Source: Lasiosphaeris hirsuta
Lineage: Eukaryota; Ascomycota; Sordariomycetes; Sordariales; Lasiosphaeriaceae
Assembly (NCBI GenBank): GCA_030549175.1
Contig: JAUKUA010000005.1
Coordinates: 1,674,001 to 1,738,000 of the forward strand
Length of the DNA: 64,000 bases
Direction: 5' to 3'
In this document: piece after piece, positions 33,401 to 46,348 of the stretch
Numbering within the stretch: the stretch's first letter is position 1
How the letters are laid out: each line of letters begins with the position of its first letter
The notes under the pieces: model-generated
What the model was told of the DNA's origin: nothing
Database searches by the model: none
What the model saw: only the letters and a program-made list of their open reading frames with translations
Position numbers and translations under genes: made by a program

Positions 33401-34724
33401 CCCCGGCGAATGGCGGGACACCCACGGTGGCCGGGAGCGAGCTCGAGCCAAGGTGCTGGTCGGTCACAGACTGCCCTCTTGCAGCCAAGCTGGACCGTCT
33501 TATAGGATAACCAGAGCACTGTCATGTGATGTTGCCATGCTGCAGAGCAGTGCCAAAGAGGAAGAAGGTTGACAGAAGGAGGCACAGACTGATGTGATGT
33601 GCTCACGATCGGATCGCCGCTTCAGTCTCTTTCTGGAAATCCCGGTGGCGACCCACTCATCTCTGAATCCCGGCATCAAAGCGGCGACATCACATACGAA
33701 TAGACAACGAGAACGTGCTGAAGCAGCTGTCTTGTCCATACCTGAGTTGCATTCCCAAAGCGATCCCGCCCCTGCCCAGCACCGGAGAGATCCGCTCGCT
33801 GGTTGGAGAGAGATCGCAACCTACCGCTGTAGCGTAGGTCAAATGGAAGCAGGCTGGTCTTATCTGTGAATGCAATCCTTTAGCTGCAGGGTCGTCGCCG
33901 TAAGCACAACCTCGTAGATAACATATCAGATACCAGCCACTGGAAGCCATATATGGCGCCTTGGCGGTCTCAGCAACTTTTCCTGGGAAATGGTAAGACG
34001 GTGTATTCATTCATATATTTCAACCAAGTGGACCAAGCGGCATGTCGCTACCTTCATCTCTTATACTCCGCGCCCCCATGCTGAATGACAATTGACCGCC
34101 ACACATAAGTAGCTATTGGCGGAGAGGTGCCCGTTGCTCCGATACATAGCTCGCCTGACGTCTTATAAACAGTGTTTGGCTCGGCAATGAACAGATGTGC
34201 CAACTAATGACCCAAAATAACCACCATGTAAAGCAGTCTTGCATGCCTAAGATGCGGGTAAGAAACTGAAAACCCATCACACCATCGCTAGTTTCTATCT
34301 GCAGCAAAAACAAAATGAAAAACGCCATGTGTGAGACGAGGAATTTCACCCAGAGTCTCTGCGCCCGCGAGAGAGTCTTCCTTCCACTCTTCAACCAAGT
34401 TATCCGAACGGGGCATTCCTAACTCAGCAAAATGGGTCCAACCCGTGCGCCAGAGCGAACACCTTAGGTATTCCTCGCGTGTAGTTCCCGACGTCTTGTC
34501 TCCTCCACGCAGTCCCTCCAATGCTCCCAAAGCAAGCCATAATGTACCGCAAACTCCACTGCCTAAACAGTCACCTCAAGAACATGTGCCTTCCAACCCT
34601 CACAAAAGGGACACATCCTAGCATATTTCAAAAGGGCGCTGCCCCTTCTTTAGTCCTCCATTAACAGATTCCGAAACAAGTACCCGCATCCCCCAGGGAA
34701 GAGGTAGACAAAATCGCATACGAA
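30431..34724. other. Intergenic with pyrimidine-rich leader of the KH gene
   Basis: From about 30,740 to 31,260 the + strand is purine-rich (GGGGA/GGAGG runs), so the KH-gene transcript strand is C/T-rich. This looks like a 5' leader and core promoter. From about 31,420 to 34,700 I see only short frames without resemblance to families, and the 3' flank of the F-box gene. No RNA gene is recognised. Confidence 0.5.
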
Positions 34725-36824
34725 TCACATAACCGCACACCCTGCTGTCCTCGCCCTCCTCCTCCCTGGAACGGCGCCTGGGCCGCCCTCTTCCTCATTG
34801 GCATGAACTTGCTGGGCTTCGCGAGCCCGTCTCCTCCTCCTCCTCCCGCCGACACCGGTGACGCCAGCCTCCTCGTTGGCTTGCATATAATCAGCCCACT
34901 TACGCTCCAAGCGGCTGGCGGCTACGGCATCACCGCGGAGGACACGCTTCGTGTGCTCATCGACCGTCATCTGCCAGCCGTAGAAGCACTTAAGAGAGAT
35001 GATCTCACTCGGCGGGGCCGGAGTAAGTGTCACGGCAGAACTTCCCTGGACACGTCGGGGTTTGATATTCTCGGCGTTGCGGCTTAGCACCTCGCGCACA
35101 CCGGCCCAGGTGACGTTGGCGCAGTCATAGACGACGAGGTTCAAGCCGACAACGGGGCGCGACGTGGATGGCAGTGGCGTGAGGGAAGCGCGCTCACGAA
35201 CCATGGCGGCGGCCTCGGCTAGCGAAAGGTCGCTGACGCGCGTGTTATCCATAAAGACGCTGCGTAGGCTCGTGCAGGCGCGGAAGACGGGCAACATGCC
35301 TGTGTCGCCTAAGCTCTCACACGAGCTGATACTAAGGTGCTCGAGCATTGGCGCGCAGGGCGCCTTAGCTATGTGCTCTGAGAGAATTGAGTTGGTCAGC
35401 TGGGAAAGGTCCTCAAGCTCGAGGTGAGTGAGGCGGGGTGTTGAGTTGAGAATGGGCTCCAGTGCGGCATCAGTGAGGCTAGTGAGGCCGTTCAGCTGCA
35501 GCCCCTCGAGGTCGGGTACTAGGTACCCAAGAGATTTCACGCCTTGGTTGGTGAGCCGTGAACATCGGGATAGGTCGAGATGGTGGAGCTTCCGCGGGGG
35601 GACAATCGGGAGGTCGGAGAGTATGTCGATTTCGGGGTCGATACCATGCATTATGATCCTAAGCGCGGTATCGCTCAGTTCATCGCAACCAGCCAATACA
35701 AGACGCTCGAGGTTGTTCGTCTCGAAAAGGGCCTCGGCAACATCGCGGTTGTCGAAGCCCTTTATCTCGCCGGCCCGGAGATCCTTGAGCTTGTGGCAAC
35801 CTTCTACCACGAGCTTGATCCCGCGGGCGTCCATATGCTGGCACCAGGATACGTTGAACATCTCCAATTGCGGGCAAGACGTGGCGATAATCTTGCACGT
35901 CACGTTGGTCACAGCTGTAAGCCCAGTGAGGTTGAGATTAGCCAGCTTCACGTTGGTTTTCAGCAGGTTGTGCAAGGTCGTCCTCTGGAAGTTCCGGCAG
36001 CCCTCCAGTGTAGCATTGATCAGATTCTTGCACGCTTTCACCACGATCTCTGCCCGTTTGTCGTGCTCCACTTGGACACATCCTCTCAGGTTGAGGTCCT
36101 TCACAAACGGCCCGGCCGACACGATGATCTTGGCGAGCGATTCGGCGGGTATTTCCTTGTAGAATTCAGAGGCGTTGAAACAAGTCCATAGCTGGCCATC
36201 GAAGCACATATCGTAGAAGTCCTTGGAGACCCGCGATGCTCGGACAAGTTCCTTTGGCTGAAGGAAGGAGAGCACATGTATCTTGATCTCATGCGGCATG
36301 TTGGCCCACAAACTAAACACCTTCGTCCTTTTCCTAATCTCGGCGGGAACAGCTGCGGTTGTGGGCATGGAGATCGCAGTTGCAACCTTGCGGACAGCTA
36401 ATACGGACTCGATGCCGTTATACTGTGAGAACTCGGGGAATGGGCTGCCCGGGATGGACGTCGGGGGGCTGGAGCCGTCTGTGGTGGAGACGTGGGAAAA
36501 GTATGAGGAACTTGTGCTCGGCTGGCCGAAGGGTGAGGAACTCGAGGCCAGGCTCACGCACGATAGGGTGCCGTGCATGCCATATGGACTGCTTGAGGCG
36601 CGTGGGCGTCCCAGCTGGGTCAGCGTTGGCGACGACGAGATTCGCTGGAGGCCGCGGAGCAGCCGTTGACGGCCACTCTTCTTCCCTGGAGCATCGACCC
36701 TGTCGGTGCCCAAGACACCATCGGCCACGGTGATGTCGGGAACGGCCGGGGCGGCGGGGCTGGGGCTAGGAGGACTGGGGGAGGTCAATCTCGGGAGGGT
36801 GTCGATTGTGTCAAGCTCGGCCAT
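34725..36824 (-). CDS. F-box/LRR protein with C-terminal CaaX box
   Basis: Single exon, 699 aa. Residues 1-165 are Ser/Pro-rich and disordered. The F-box lies at about 170-215 (MPHEIKIHVLSFLQPKELVRASRVSKDFYDM), followed by cysteine-containing leucine-rich repeats to about residue 590 (LNLRGC, LNLTGLTAVTN, FNVSWCQHMDARG, LDLSRCSRLTNQG, LQLNGLTSLTD, LSISSCESLGD). Such proteins recruit substrates to SCF ubiquitin ligases through Skp1. The end is striking: GGRRRRRRAREAQQ, an acidic patch, GRRRARTAG and the last four residues CAVM, a good farnesylation CaaX sequence next to a polybasic region. Mammalian FBXL2 and FBXL20 also combine F-box, LRR and CaaX. Prenylation would place the ligase on membranes (inference). 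The orthologue in yeast is not clear to me. Confidence 0.9.
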   Translation of the reverse strand: MAELDTIDTLPRLTSPSPPSPSPAAPAVPDITVADGVLGTDRVDAPGKKSGRQRLLRGLQRISSSPTLTQLGRPRASSSPYGMHGTLSCVSLASSSSPFGQPSTSSSYFSHVSTTDGSSPPTSIPGSPFPEFSQYNGIESVLAVRKVATAISMPTTAAVPAEIRKRTKVFSLWANMPHEIKIHVLSFLQPKELVRASRVSKDFYDMCFDGQLWTCFNASEFYKEIPAESLAKIIVSAGPFVKDLNLRGCVQVEHDKRAEIVVKACKNLINATLEGCRNFQRTTLHNLLKTNVKLANLNLTGLTAVTNVTCKIIATSCPQLEMFNVSWCQHMDARGIKLVVEGCHKLKDLRAGEIKGFDNRDVAEALFETNNLERLVLAGCDELSDTALRIIMHGIDPEIDILSDLPIVPPRKLHHLDLSRCSRLTNQGVKSLGYLVPDLEGLQLNGLTSLTDAALEPILNSTPRLTHLELEDLSQLTNSILSEHIAKAPCAPMLEHLSISSCESLGDTGMLPVFRACTSLRSVFMDNTRVSDLSLAEAAAMVRERASLTPLPSTSRPVVGLNLVVYDCANVTWAGVREVLSRNAENIKPRRVQGSSAVTLTPAPPSEIISLKCFYGWQMTVDEHTKRVLRGDAVAASRLERKWADYMQANEEAGVTGVGGRRRRRRAREAQQVHANEEEGGPGAVPGRRRARTAGCAVM

Positions 36825-39800
36825 GGCGGCTCAATCGAACTGCGGGATTTGCGAACAGTTGGGCAGGCTTTCAGGAATTTATCGAAAGGAGTGCAAGTTC
36901 CCAGATATGCGCTGATTTCTGCTGACTTTCCCTCCTCCTCCTCCTCCTCCACCCCCAGTCTGGGCGGCCCGAGGAAGCGTGAGGTGAGCAGGGAGGTGGC
37001 GCTGTGGAAGGGACCCCAAAATGGTGTTATCGATAGTATTTGATGGAGGGTGGGGTGGGGTCTGCTGTGGGCGAGACGAGCACTGACAAGGAAGGCACGA
37101 CACGAAGTCGCCGCCCACAGGGGAACAAAGAAAAGAAGAGCCCCCTTTCCTTGCCTCTTCACCCCAACTAGAGCGCTATCCAGTGTCGAGTACCGGCTGG
37201 AAGTGGTGGTGCAATATACGGGCCGGTCTAAACTTCCATACTAAATTGCGTTGCCCCGACTTTTTCCAGAAAGAGCAATGGATGGAAACTTGAGCAGACT
37301 GATATCGTCGGCAGTGTTTCCAATCTGAGCAGCGGGATATCGCCCTAGAGAGTGGCAGAGTGGGAGCCGAAAGCCTGTTATGCAGCTCGAGAAGACGCCA
37401 AAAACAGGATGAGCCTAGTCCGGGCCCGCCGTTTTCCACAAAGTTCCTTGCTCGGTCAAGGTTGTGCTGGTTGGGGAAGTGTTTGTCCTGCTGCACGGGG
37501 ACCCTGACGAAAAACCCGGGTCAAGCTTCGAGAATCCAGAACGCGCGCGCACAGGACCACGGGTACAGCCCGCCAATAATATTTGCGTATGGTATACCAG
37601 ACCAGATACTCACTCAGCGACAGGGGCTGTGTTGAGATGAGAAACGAATGGAAACGGTCCAAGAACGAGGCGAGAGTTGAGGCAAGACAAGACGAGGTTG
37701 AAGGGGGAAGATATGTAGTAGTAATTAATGTAAGCCGATTCGAGCCCGTTGCCCGCCGCCCTCATTTTCGTTCCATATGCCACAATTGCAAGCAATAGTT
37801 GGGTACACCCACCTCTGATAACTCGCATGCCCTTACAGATTGACAGCCAGCCAGCTGAGCGGAATAGCGGAAACAAGATACGCAAACACAATAATTCAGA
37901 GCGTGTGAACGGCTGATGGCCGCGAAGATCGATAACAATGCGAGATTCAGCGCGCAACCGCCTGAATGACCAACCATTCCCCGACTAGCCGTTCCCTTCG
38001 TGGCACCGGTGGCCACTCTGTCAAGTGTTCGTGACTTTGCTGTAGGGTCCCTATTGGCCGGTCGGTGGTTATGTGACCCCTCGGCCCTGGTCGCCTTATC
38101 TTATCTGCCCCTCCACCGGGCGCTAGACGAGAGCGAGACCCCATCTCGTGCTTGTCGTTCGGGAGATCGACAATCCAACATGGAGGCATATGAGGGGGTT
38201 GTATCAGACTATGCCGTCGACATGAAATACCAAAGAGCGCGCAGTAGTAGGGGTTTTCCATGCTGATAACAACAGTTGCAGTTGCCCCAGGTTGCCCAAC
38301 CGCCTCTCGCGCTCCACTGCCCAGTTGCCCCTTTGCCTCTCTTCAAGCTGCTTCTGACCCCACCATCGGGCTGCGGCCCATTGCGTGGCGGGGTCCAACC
38401 CAGGAGCTCGCGCGCTCGTTCAAGTGAGGCGACAGCCTGTGTTTTCTAGGGCCACACGCAAATACCTCCCCGTTTCTTTCGATTTGTCTCGCGGGATGCG
38501 ACAGGACCCTGCGTTAACAACTCGCCAATGAAGACTGGAGCCCACAGGGAATGGTAATTTGCCAGCTAAGCTCAAACTGGCTAAACACCTTGACCTCATC
38601 TTGGCGCCTTTTTTTATCCAGTAATGGTTACAAATAGTTGGGCGAGTATAAACCATGAGGATGCGCTGTGTTCTGCAAAAGATGAGGTGGGCAACTAAAC
38701 TGGGGTGTCGAGAAGGTATGTGTGTTGATACTCTCCCTAAACCCTCTCGCTAGACTTTGTGATTCGGTATTTTCTTGTCAGAGAAGCTGTCTATCACCTC
38801 ACCCTGCGGGGGCTGAGATTGGGGAAGAATAGTCGGCTATCTGGGCAGCAAGCATGCTCTTGTAGTTTCTTAATTCCTCGCTGTCTTACTTTGTCTCATG
38901 GCCGCCGAGGGCAGTGAAGCTTGTGACTCGGCAGGAGCGGTGAAGAGGCTTGTGGAGGTTGCGCGCTCTGCAGCGTCACGTTCTTCAGGGGTGGGGTGGG
39001 TTGTCCTGTTGAACATTGCTCATCTGACCGTTGGGCCTTGTGAGGCCCTAGGGCGGTAAAAGTTCAAACAAGAAAACTTTAGATATGAGACCGCCAGCTA
39101 AGGCTAGAGGAGAGTCCGGGGCAGAGGCTGCCGAGTGCCGATAACGGCCAGTCTGCTTTTACTGTCGGCTCGGTTTCATCTCCAAGCCCCGCGCCGGCCA
39201 CTCGGGGGGCACATGACGATCGGGGGTAGCGCGGCGCCAAATATATCCTGCTAGACGGGGTAGTCTTCGGTTCAAAAGATTCGGGCGTGGCGCCGATTCG
39301 ATGGTCCTCCCAGGATACCACAAACCCAGGAAAATGTATACGCGAAACGAGTAAACCATGCTCTCCCGCGAGTTCCAGTCTGGCTACATATCCTGGTAGA
39401 AGCCGAAGTATATTGCCTTGTCGCTCGGATACTAAGTTCATAGGAACCCGACCAGGAGACATGCGAGCTGCCGCGAAGGGGAAATGGACCTCGTACCGCA
39501 AAAGGTCCGAGTTGGCAGCGCTGGCTGCGGGTAAGCACTGGACGGTTCACTGGCTCACGGTTAACTGCTGGTTTGGTGCTTCTGCAGTTTGCCGCGAGCA
39601 CATGCTGTCGTGAGTACATAGGTAATGGGCAGGTGACCTGCGTCATTCGTAGCGATGCTGCCGGATAAGGTGATTTTGCTGTGACCGCTGGCGCCATTCG
39701 ACGCCTTCTCATGACATGTGAAGGCAGTTCAGTTGTAATGTTCAAGCCTGCCCTGTCTTTTATGTAGGTGCGCATGGAATAGGCGAACGTGGCTTACATC

Positions 39801-41689
39801 CAAAGTCAAAGGCATCCCATGTCTCTGGGCTTCGACCGCCAATGCGCCTCTCCGAATCTGTAATGACTGGCATCATGCCATAGCGTTGCGCGGTGCTGTG
39901 GTGCGAAGTGCATTGTATATGGGGTTGGGACCGACATAGTAGGTACGACCAGTAAACCTCTTGTCAATACCCTCGATGACCACGATAGCCATTCGGGATT
40001 GTTACGGACAGGGCTTCATTTGTGTATTGGCATCGAGATAGCTATGAGAGAGGCCAATAAATAGAAAGAAGATTGTCTCAAACCGCGGCAATGATCAACA
40101 TCAAGAGCGGCGAGAGAGTCTGCACGATGACCTCTTATCGATGGGGGGCCTTGCTGCAAGCGAATGCGGGGTGTTGTCGTCTCTGCCAGCGGCAATTCTG
40201 CCACCCCGATAATGGACAAATGGACATTGAAAGCAAGGTGATAGTCGTGGTAGATCCTAAGGCAAGAGCTAGGGAGGTGTGTAAGAAACAAGTCCGATAT
40301 CGAAGCAAGGAAATCGGGACGAGTGTAACTCTGATGCTCCTTCACCTGGTCCTAGGCTGAAGGGATGCGGGAAGTCTTGATCGGGTCGGGGCAGGATCAC
40401 AGTGCGGACTTTCAATACCTCAACTATTCAGGTGACTTAACCTGTCTTTTTTTTTTTTTAAAACGACTAGAGCGCTGGTTGTGACAAATTCACAAACCCA
40501 ATGCGAGAAAGTGGGCAGGATGTCAAGATTGCCAATTCCGCACCATACCCGTCGGCGAAGAACTTAAAACTCGATAGGGATATCGATATCGACCGCCGCT
40601 GAATGCTGACATTCATCCGGCTTATGATGCAGCAGTTTTCTACTGACTTTTAAGGGAAGGCAAGGTTCCGCTGTTGGATCCTCGCCCCTGCCGGGATTTG
40701 CGGCCATTGGGACTACGTAGTAGCAAGGGATATTGGGTACAATGTGGGGCTACACTGTGCATAGACTGTGCGGACTCACTGGTGTCAACACCCAAGGTAG
40801 GTCCCCGCTGCCCCAGTTCTCTTGCTTGTCATGCATCGAAATTGGGCCCTTTCCCGCTAAGAGGCAGCGGACTCGGCGAGTGACACGTCAAAATTCAAAA
40901 GAGTGTCGTGGTGTTCAAGCCTCACTTCTTGGGAGAATCTGATGCTATTGAACCATTTCTCGGAGCCTGTTCTGATATTCGAAAAGGGCACATTGCGGTA
41001 CCGAGCCAGCACCACGATCGCTAGGGCGAGCAAGAGCAGAAAGCAGTCGTCCTAAACCCGACCGATCGATCGCGGAGGTCCTCTCGTCAGCCCTCCACTT
41101 CGCAGCGTCGGCTATCTCCCATCTTGAATTCCGCAGTCAGTCCCATCCTCCCGCCAGGGCGACTGACCGACACATTCCAACAACCGAAGCGGCGAAAGTC
41201 GAATAAGCACTTGACCTGAGACCATAGCCCTAGGACACGACGCCGTCGACCTGAGTGCCCCTTCTCGAACCGAGCATCAGTCAATGTGTTGACGCCCATC
41301 AGCTTTCTCGGCTGCGCGCATCGCCCCTTCGACACCTGCCTGGGAAATAAACGACGTCTTCCGCACTTAGCTTCCGCCTTTGCTGAACCTTTGACCAGCC
41401 TCAATCGTTGCTCGATCATAAACATCTTACCATATCTTACAGTACAGCCGAACACTGCTTCCGCCAATTATGGTCGGCATATATGGTGGGAATTCGGAGA
41501 ATGGTGCGTGATCCTGATGCGGCTGGTCCTTCATGCGAGCCATCCTAGTGCCATGGGTCGATACTGATCGTAGTGGTGCTGAGAACAGGCGATGACACAA
41601 GGAACGACGGAGAGGAGCGCGGCCGAGCTAAGCTTGCGCCTGCACAACTCCAAATCCCCAAGAATAAGAGCACTGGGAACCTAGGTGCT
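36825..41689. other. 4.9-kb divergent intergenic region
   Basis: This region separates the F-box gene (-) from the PAS-kinase gene (+), so it holds both promoters. A CCT-repeat (about 36,931-36,954) lies in the F-box leader and a T13 run lies near 40,448. Frames such as 39272..39775 lack any recognisable motif. The 41,080-41,689 stretch is probably the PAS-kinase leader; an in-frame, ATG-less extension runs from 41573 to the chosen start. Confidence 0.5.
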
Positions 41690-44600
41690 ATGGGTGACAG
41701 CTCGGAGAAGGCTCGCATTCGCTTCTCCTTCGATGCCGGCGCTGCCGCTGCCGACTATGATATCACCAGGTTAGCTGCTCGGGCCGGATGGGTAGTGGTT
41801 GTGGTTTCAGCGGCCGCACAATTAACCTGCCTACCACATCACCGCGAACCGTGCTAACTCTGACTTGTTCCTAGAAGCTCCATTATGACGGATCATGACC
41901 ACGGCCTGGGACTCTCTGGACTAAGGCGCATACGACAACAGCACAATCCCATCCGCGCCCCGACCCTCCCCTCGCCATCAAGCCGAACTCCCTCACTCGG
42001 GGCTCTTACACGATCGTCATCTCTCACCATGATAATGGACGCGCATAACCAGTCCGTGCCATTGTCTCCTGGTCCAGGTTCTCCTACTTTCACCGAGGAC
42101 CTCTCTCGATTTCCGTCAGAGTCACTACACTCGTTCTCGTTCGCGCATCAATCGGAAGATTTCCTCCACAGCCGCCAAAATGTCTTGAAACGATCTATCG
42201 AATTCATGAAGGATCGCATGGGATGGACGGTTGCATCATCTGACGCAGCAGGAATTGCCAGCGCACAGGCGCGAGCTACTGGGGACGTTGAAATGCAGCA
42301 CATGCTTGACCTGCTCGCGAAAGCACAGCTGGTTGGAGCTGGAAACCTCCCACACAGCGACTCTACTATGCCTCTCGGCCCGCTTAGTGGGCCGGCCATG
42401 ATGTCGGGGGAAAATGTGTTTGACAAGCAGTTTGCGCCAAGAACCGTGAGCCCTGATGCTTTGGACCGTAGTCCACTGTTTTCTCCGAGTGCTTCATTTT
42501 CCACCAAGGCTCAGCAGCAGGACTTTCAAGGGCACCAAGAAACCTCGGAGTCGAGTTCACAGCCTCAGTCGAACAGCGAGGGGGGTATTGAGTCCGAAAA
42601 CTCGTCAAGAACGCCGACGAACGAGAGCGGGATAACGGCGCAAACCTCACCGCCGCCGTCGAGGCGTCCTAGCAGTCTGAAGCGAACACTGACTGATACT
42701 GTCCATGTCTCCATGCAGCAAAAGCTTATGGACGCCATGGCTCAACCTTTTCATGCCAACGCTACAGTCAACTATGAGGACCCCGACGCTTCTGCGGTCA
42801 TGCAGCCTTTCGCGCCTCCGCTCCTCCCCCCACCCTCCATAGCCTCCTCAGCTCATGGTCATACGACGAGATGGGTTCCCGCGGCGCAAGCCATATTTAC
42901 GACAGAAGCTAAACCCCCATGGACGATTCTGGCCGCCAATGATCTTGCATGCCTGTTGTTTGGCGTCACAAAGGCTGAGGTCAGGAAGATGGGAATTTTG
43001 GAGGTCGTTCAAGAGGAGAGGAGGGGTTGGCTGGAGCGGAAGCTACAGAAGGGCTCCCCTGAGGAAGCCGGTGACGGCTCAGAAAGCGAAATTTCTCAGC
43101 CAGTCCTTTCCCAGCCAGTCCCTATGGCGCATAAATCAAGTCTACTTGGCTCTCGCGGTGGAGGGATTACGGCCAAACTTTTGAGCAAACCGAACTCGAG
43201 GTCGCAGACCCCAAAGAACGGCAGCAGGCGACCTGCAACTGTCCATAGCGGCGATCCGAAGCCGCCAAGGCCAGGCCATCCTCACCATAATAGTGACAAG
43301 TCTAGGGGCGTGTTGCTTTGTGGTGATGTTGTGCCGATACAGGTAAATCACTGTGGCTTTTTTTATTTTGCAGATAACCGGAGTAAACCTGCTAACTGGT
43401 GTAAATAGAAGCGGAACGGTGCTACTGGAGCTGCCAGTTTATGGGTTAAGGAAAAGAGAGTCGGCTTGATTTGGGTTCTTGAGGAGATCCACGAAGACGT
43501 TGCCCTGGTGGGTCTCGATGAAGATGGTGCCGTTGTCAAGCTCTCAGGCTCCCTTGGCCCGATATGGGGTGACGAAAACCTTCAACCAGGCACTGACGTC
43601 GGGAAGTTGGTACCGCGCATCCCACGGCAGGGTATAGATCCACGCTATGGTGAGATCGACTACGCCCAGGTCGCCAAGCTGAAATATTTCACCTGCCGCA
43701 ACTGTGAAAGAATCAACATCCCAGCAACTGTCGAACAGGTCAGGGGCACAACGGAACTGCGTGTCTCCAGCTTTCCCCATATTGCAGGGATTGTTGTTGT
43801 TTCCCCCAAAACGTTGACCATCAAGAGTTCAAACGCTGTTTTCTGTGGCGCACTTTTTGGCCACGAGAATCCCGACGGCATGTCCATCAACAATTTAGTG
43901 CCCAACTTTGACAAGGTTCTCCGTATTCTCACAGAGGAAGACGGTATCCAGTTGGTGGATGGTATCGTCATTCCTGAGCATTCATTCAGAAAGGCCTCTG
44001 CGTTTCTTGCCCTAAAGGAAGGTCGGCCAGACGCTGCAACCGGGTTTCTGCGTCCTGAAGGCCTCCCGGCTCGCCACCGTGACGGCTCTGAACTCAAGAT
44101 CGATATTCAAATGCGGGTGGTTAAAAGTGAAAAACAGCAACCCGTCCCAGAGAAGACGGTGGTGGAGACCAGTGATGAGGATTTACCATTCAGCGAAGCC
44201 AGTGACAAGTTCACCATTTCACAGTCCGAGATGGTCTATGCACTATGGATGACATACTCAAGACATCTCCACGCCACACGCACCAATTTAGGGGCGTCAT
44301 CACCATTGCTATCAGGGTCGGCAACGCCCTTGCACCAGCCATCTCCAGGACAAACACCGGCTCATACGCCGCTAGAAATGCAATCGGACTCGGATGATCC
44401 GCCGAAGGAGGAATCTACCACTTCTTCGTTGGCCCGGCAACTCAAGGAAGTTGCTCTTACGGCTGCTGCGCGGTTAACTGGTACTCAAAAGCCGCCGGAA
44501 GTGCAAAAAGAACACGAGGCAGTCGAGCCATTGACCAAGGCATCACACAAGAAGACCATCGACGATTTTGTCATTCTCGAGGAGATGGGCCAAGGAGCCT

Positions 44601-45412
44601 ATGGTCAAGTCAAGCTGGCACGCTACCGAAACAGCAGCAAGAAGTGTGTGTTGAAGTATGTCACGAAGCGGCGTATTCTTGTCGATACGTGGACACGGGA
44701 TAGACGGCTGGGAACCGTGCCCCTTGAAATTCACGTTCTTGACTATCTACGGAGAGATGGGTTCAGGCACCCCAACATAGTCGAGATGGAGGATTTCTTT
44801 GAGGACGACGTCAACTATTATATCGAGATGGTGCCCCACGGTCTACCTGGCATGGATTTATTCGACTACATTGAGCTCCGCACCAACATGGACGAGCTAG
44901 AGAGCCGCAGTATCTTTGCCCAAGTGGCGCGGTCAATCCACCATCTTCACACCAAGGCTCTCGTCGTTCATCGTGACATCAAGGATGAAAACGTGATTCT
45001 GGATGGCGAGGGTATGATCAAGCTCATCGACTTTGGAAGCGCAGCATATATCAAGAGCGGGCCTTTTGACGTCTTTGTGGGCACCATTGGTGAGTTTTTG
45101 TGGTGTTTCCATTATATTTTAATTCAAAGACTAACCCGTTCAATAGACTACGCTGCGCCAGAAGTATTGGCTGGCAGGCCGTATGGCGGCAAGGAGCAAG
45201 ATGTGTGGGCCCTTGGAATTCTCCTCTACACCATCATCTACAAGGAGAACCCGTTTTATAGCATCGACGAGATCATGGATCGCGATCTACGTGTCCCATA
45301 CACCATCAGCGACGATAGCATTGACCTAATTCGCCACATGCTGGATCGCGACGTGACACAGCGTTTCGATATTGAGCAGGTGCTAGCGCACCCCTGGTGC
45401 CAGATTGAGTGA
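41690..45412 (+). CDS. psk1: PAS-domain serine/threonine kinase (Psk1/Psk2 family)
   Basis: Four exons, join(41690..41769,41875..43342,43409..45089,45147..45412), 1164 aa; introns are 105, 66 and 57 bases, and the last is in frame and easily missed. A first PAS-like domain lies at about residues 365-420 (PPWTILAANDLACLLFGVTKAEV) and a second at about 631-690 (IAGIVVVSPKTLTIKSSNAV). The kinase domain covers about 903-1161: glycine loop GQGAYGQV (from residue 910), VLKYVTK, catalytic HRDIKDEN (Asp1039), DFGSAAY (Asp1057), and, after splicing, GTIDYAAPEVL. In budding yeast PAS kinases phosphorylate Ugp1 and translation factors and direct glucose use in response to nutrients. The ATG at 41690 is the first in its frame after a stop; the conserved-looking frame before it (PKNKSTGNLG) leaves open a further upstream exon. 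Confidence 0.9.
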
Positions 45413-46348
45413 AAGCACTTGGAGGAGCAAAGGGTTAGGCGAAGGCAGTGGAGGTGCTCAGGGTGCATGATGGTTTAGATATCAGAGACGACAATGCTTT
45501 GATGTATGATACCCAGAGGAGGAATCAGCTTGAGTGGTATGGATTTGCAAGCTGAGGAAGGAATACTGCAAGGGCTTGGCAGCCTTGGGCCACGAACTGG
45601 GGGCAGTGAAGGGGGTGGAATGGATGGTACAGCGGGGAGACTAGGGGTTTTGCATGCACAAAAACAGGCGTATTATCAATTTTCGGTGTTAGCATGGATG
45701 GGCTCAGATGATGATACCGGGATTCTCCAAATAGACAGAGATTGTCACCAGCAAAAGACATGAAAGAAAAAACACGGGACAAATCTATTTATACGTGTAT
45801 CTTTACATAATCTATTTTGGAAAAGGAGGTTGAAGATCATGGTGTAGAGGGTTTGTGTTGTGAGGGAAGGTGGTTTGGAATGGGGCGTTATATGGATGGG
45901 CAATTTGCATATTTTCCGGGACACGGCAGTTCCAGATCGTTACATGAAACAGGACTACAATACAAGCAGCGAAGCTTGGTCCACCGGCCGCGAGTGCAGA
46001 GCCAGGATAGAATGAGATATATATCATGTCAACCGCCTGCTCTCGAGTTCAACGACGCAACAGTCCAAAAGCGTTGAGCCCTATTTCCCTAAACAACTCA
46101 GGATCAGATCCCTATAGCCATTCTGAGAGTTAGGTTGCTGGCTATGTGTATCGTAAAAGCATGGGTATTGACTTAGAGCGCATTCGAACAAGGGGGGGGG
46201 GGGGGGGGCATTGGCCACATTTATCTCGAAACCACCAAGCTCATCCGAGAATCCGGTCTAGTAAAGCTATACGTACAGTTTGTAGAATCATTTTGTCTTG
46301 TCTATCATTAAAGCTTCTCTTATGAAACACAACGCTCCGTCTCAACCC
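45413..46348. other. Convergent intergenic region with G17 tract
   Basis: This region lies between the stops of the PAS-kinase (+) and TBC (-) genes. It contains AT-rich likely 3'-end signals near 45,780-45,820 and a G17 homopolymer at 46192..46208. No gene is supported. Confidence 0.5.
46192..46208 (+). repeat. G17 homopolymer
   Basis: Seventeen consecutive G residues in the gap between convergent genes. The length is likely variable and sequence-quality sensitive. Confidence 0.9.

Noticed and set aside
38380..38430. tRNA-like GGGTCCAACCCAGG stretch
   Set aside because: No A-box, no acceptor-stem pairing and no cloverleaf could be drawn.
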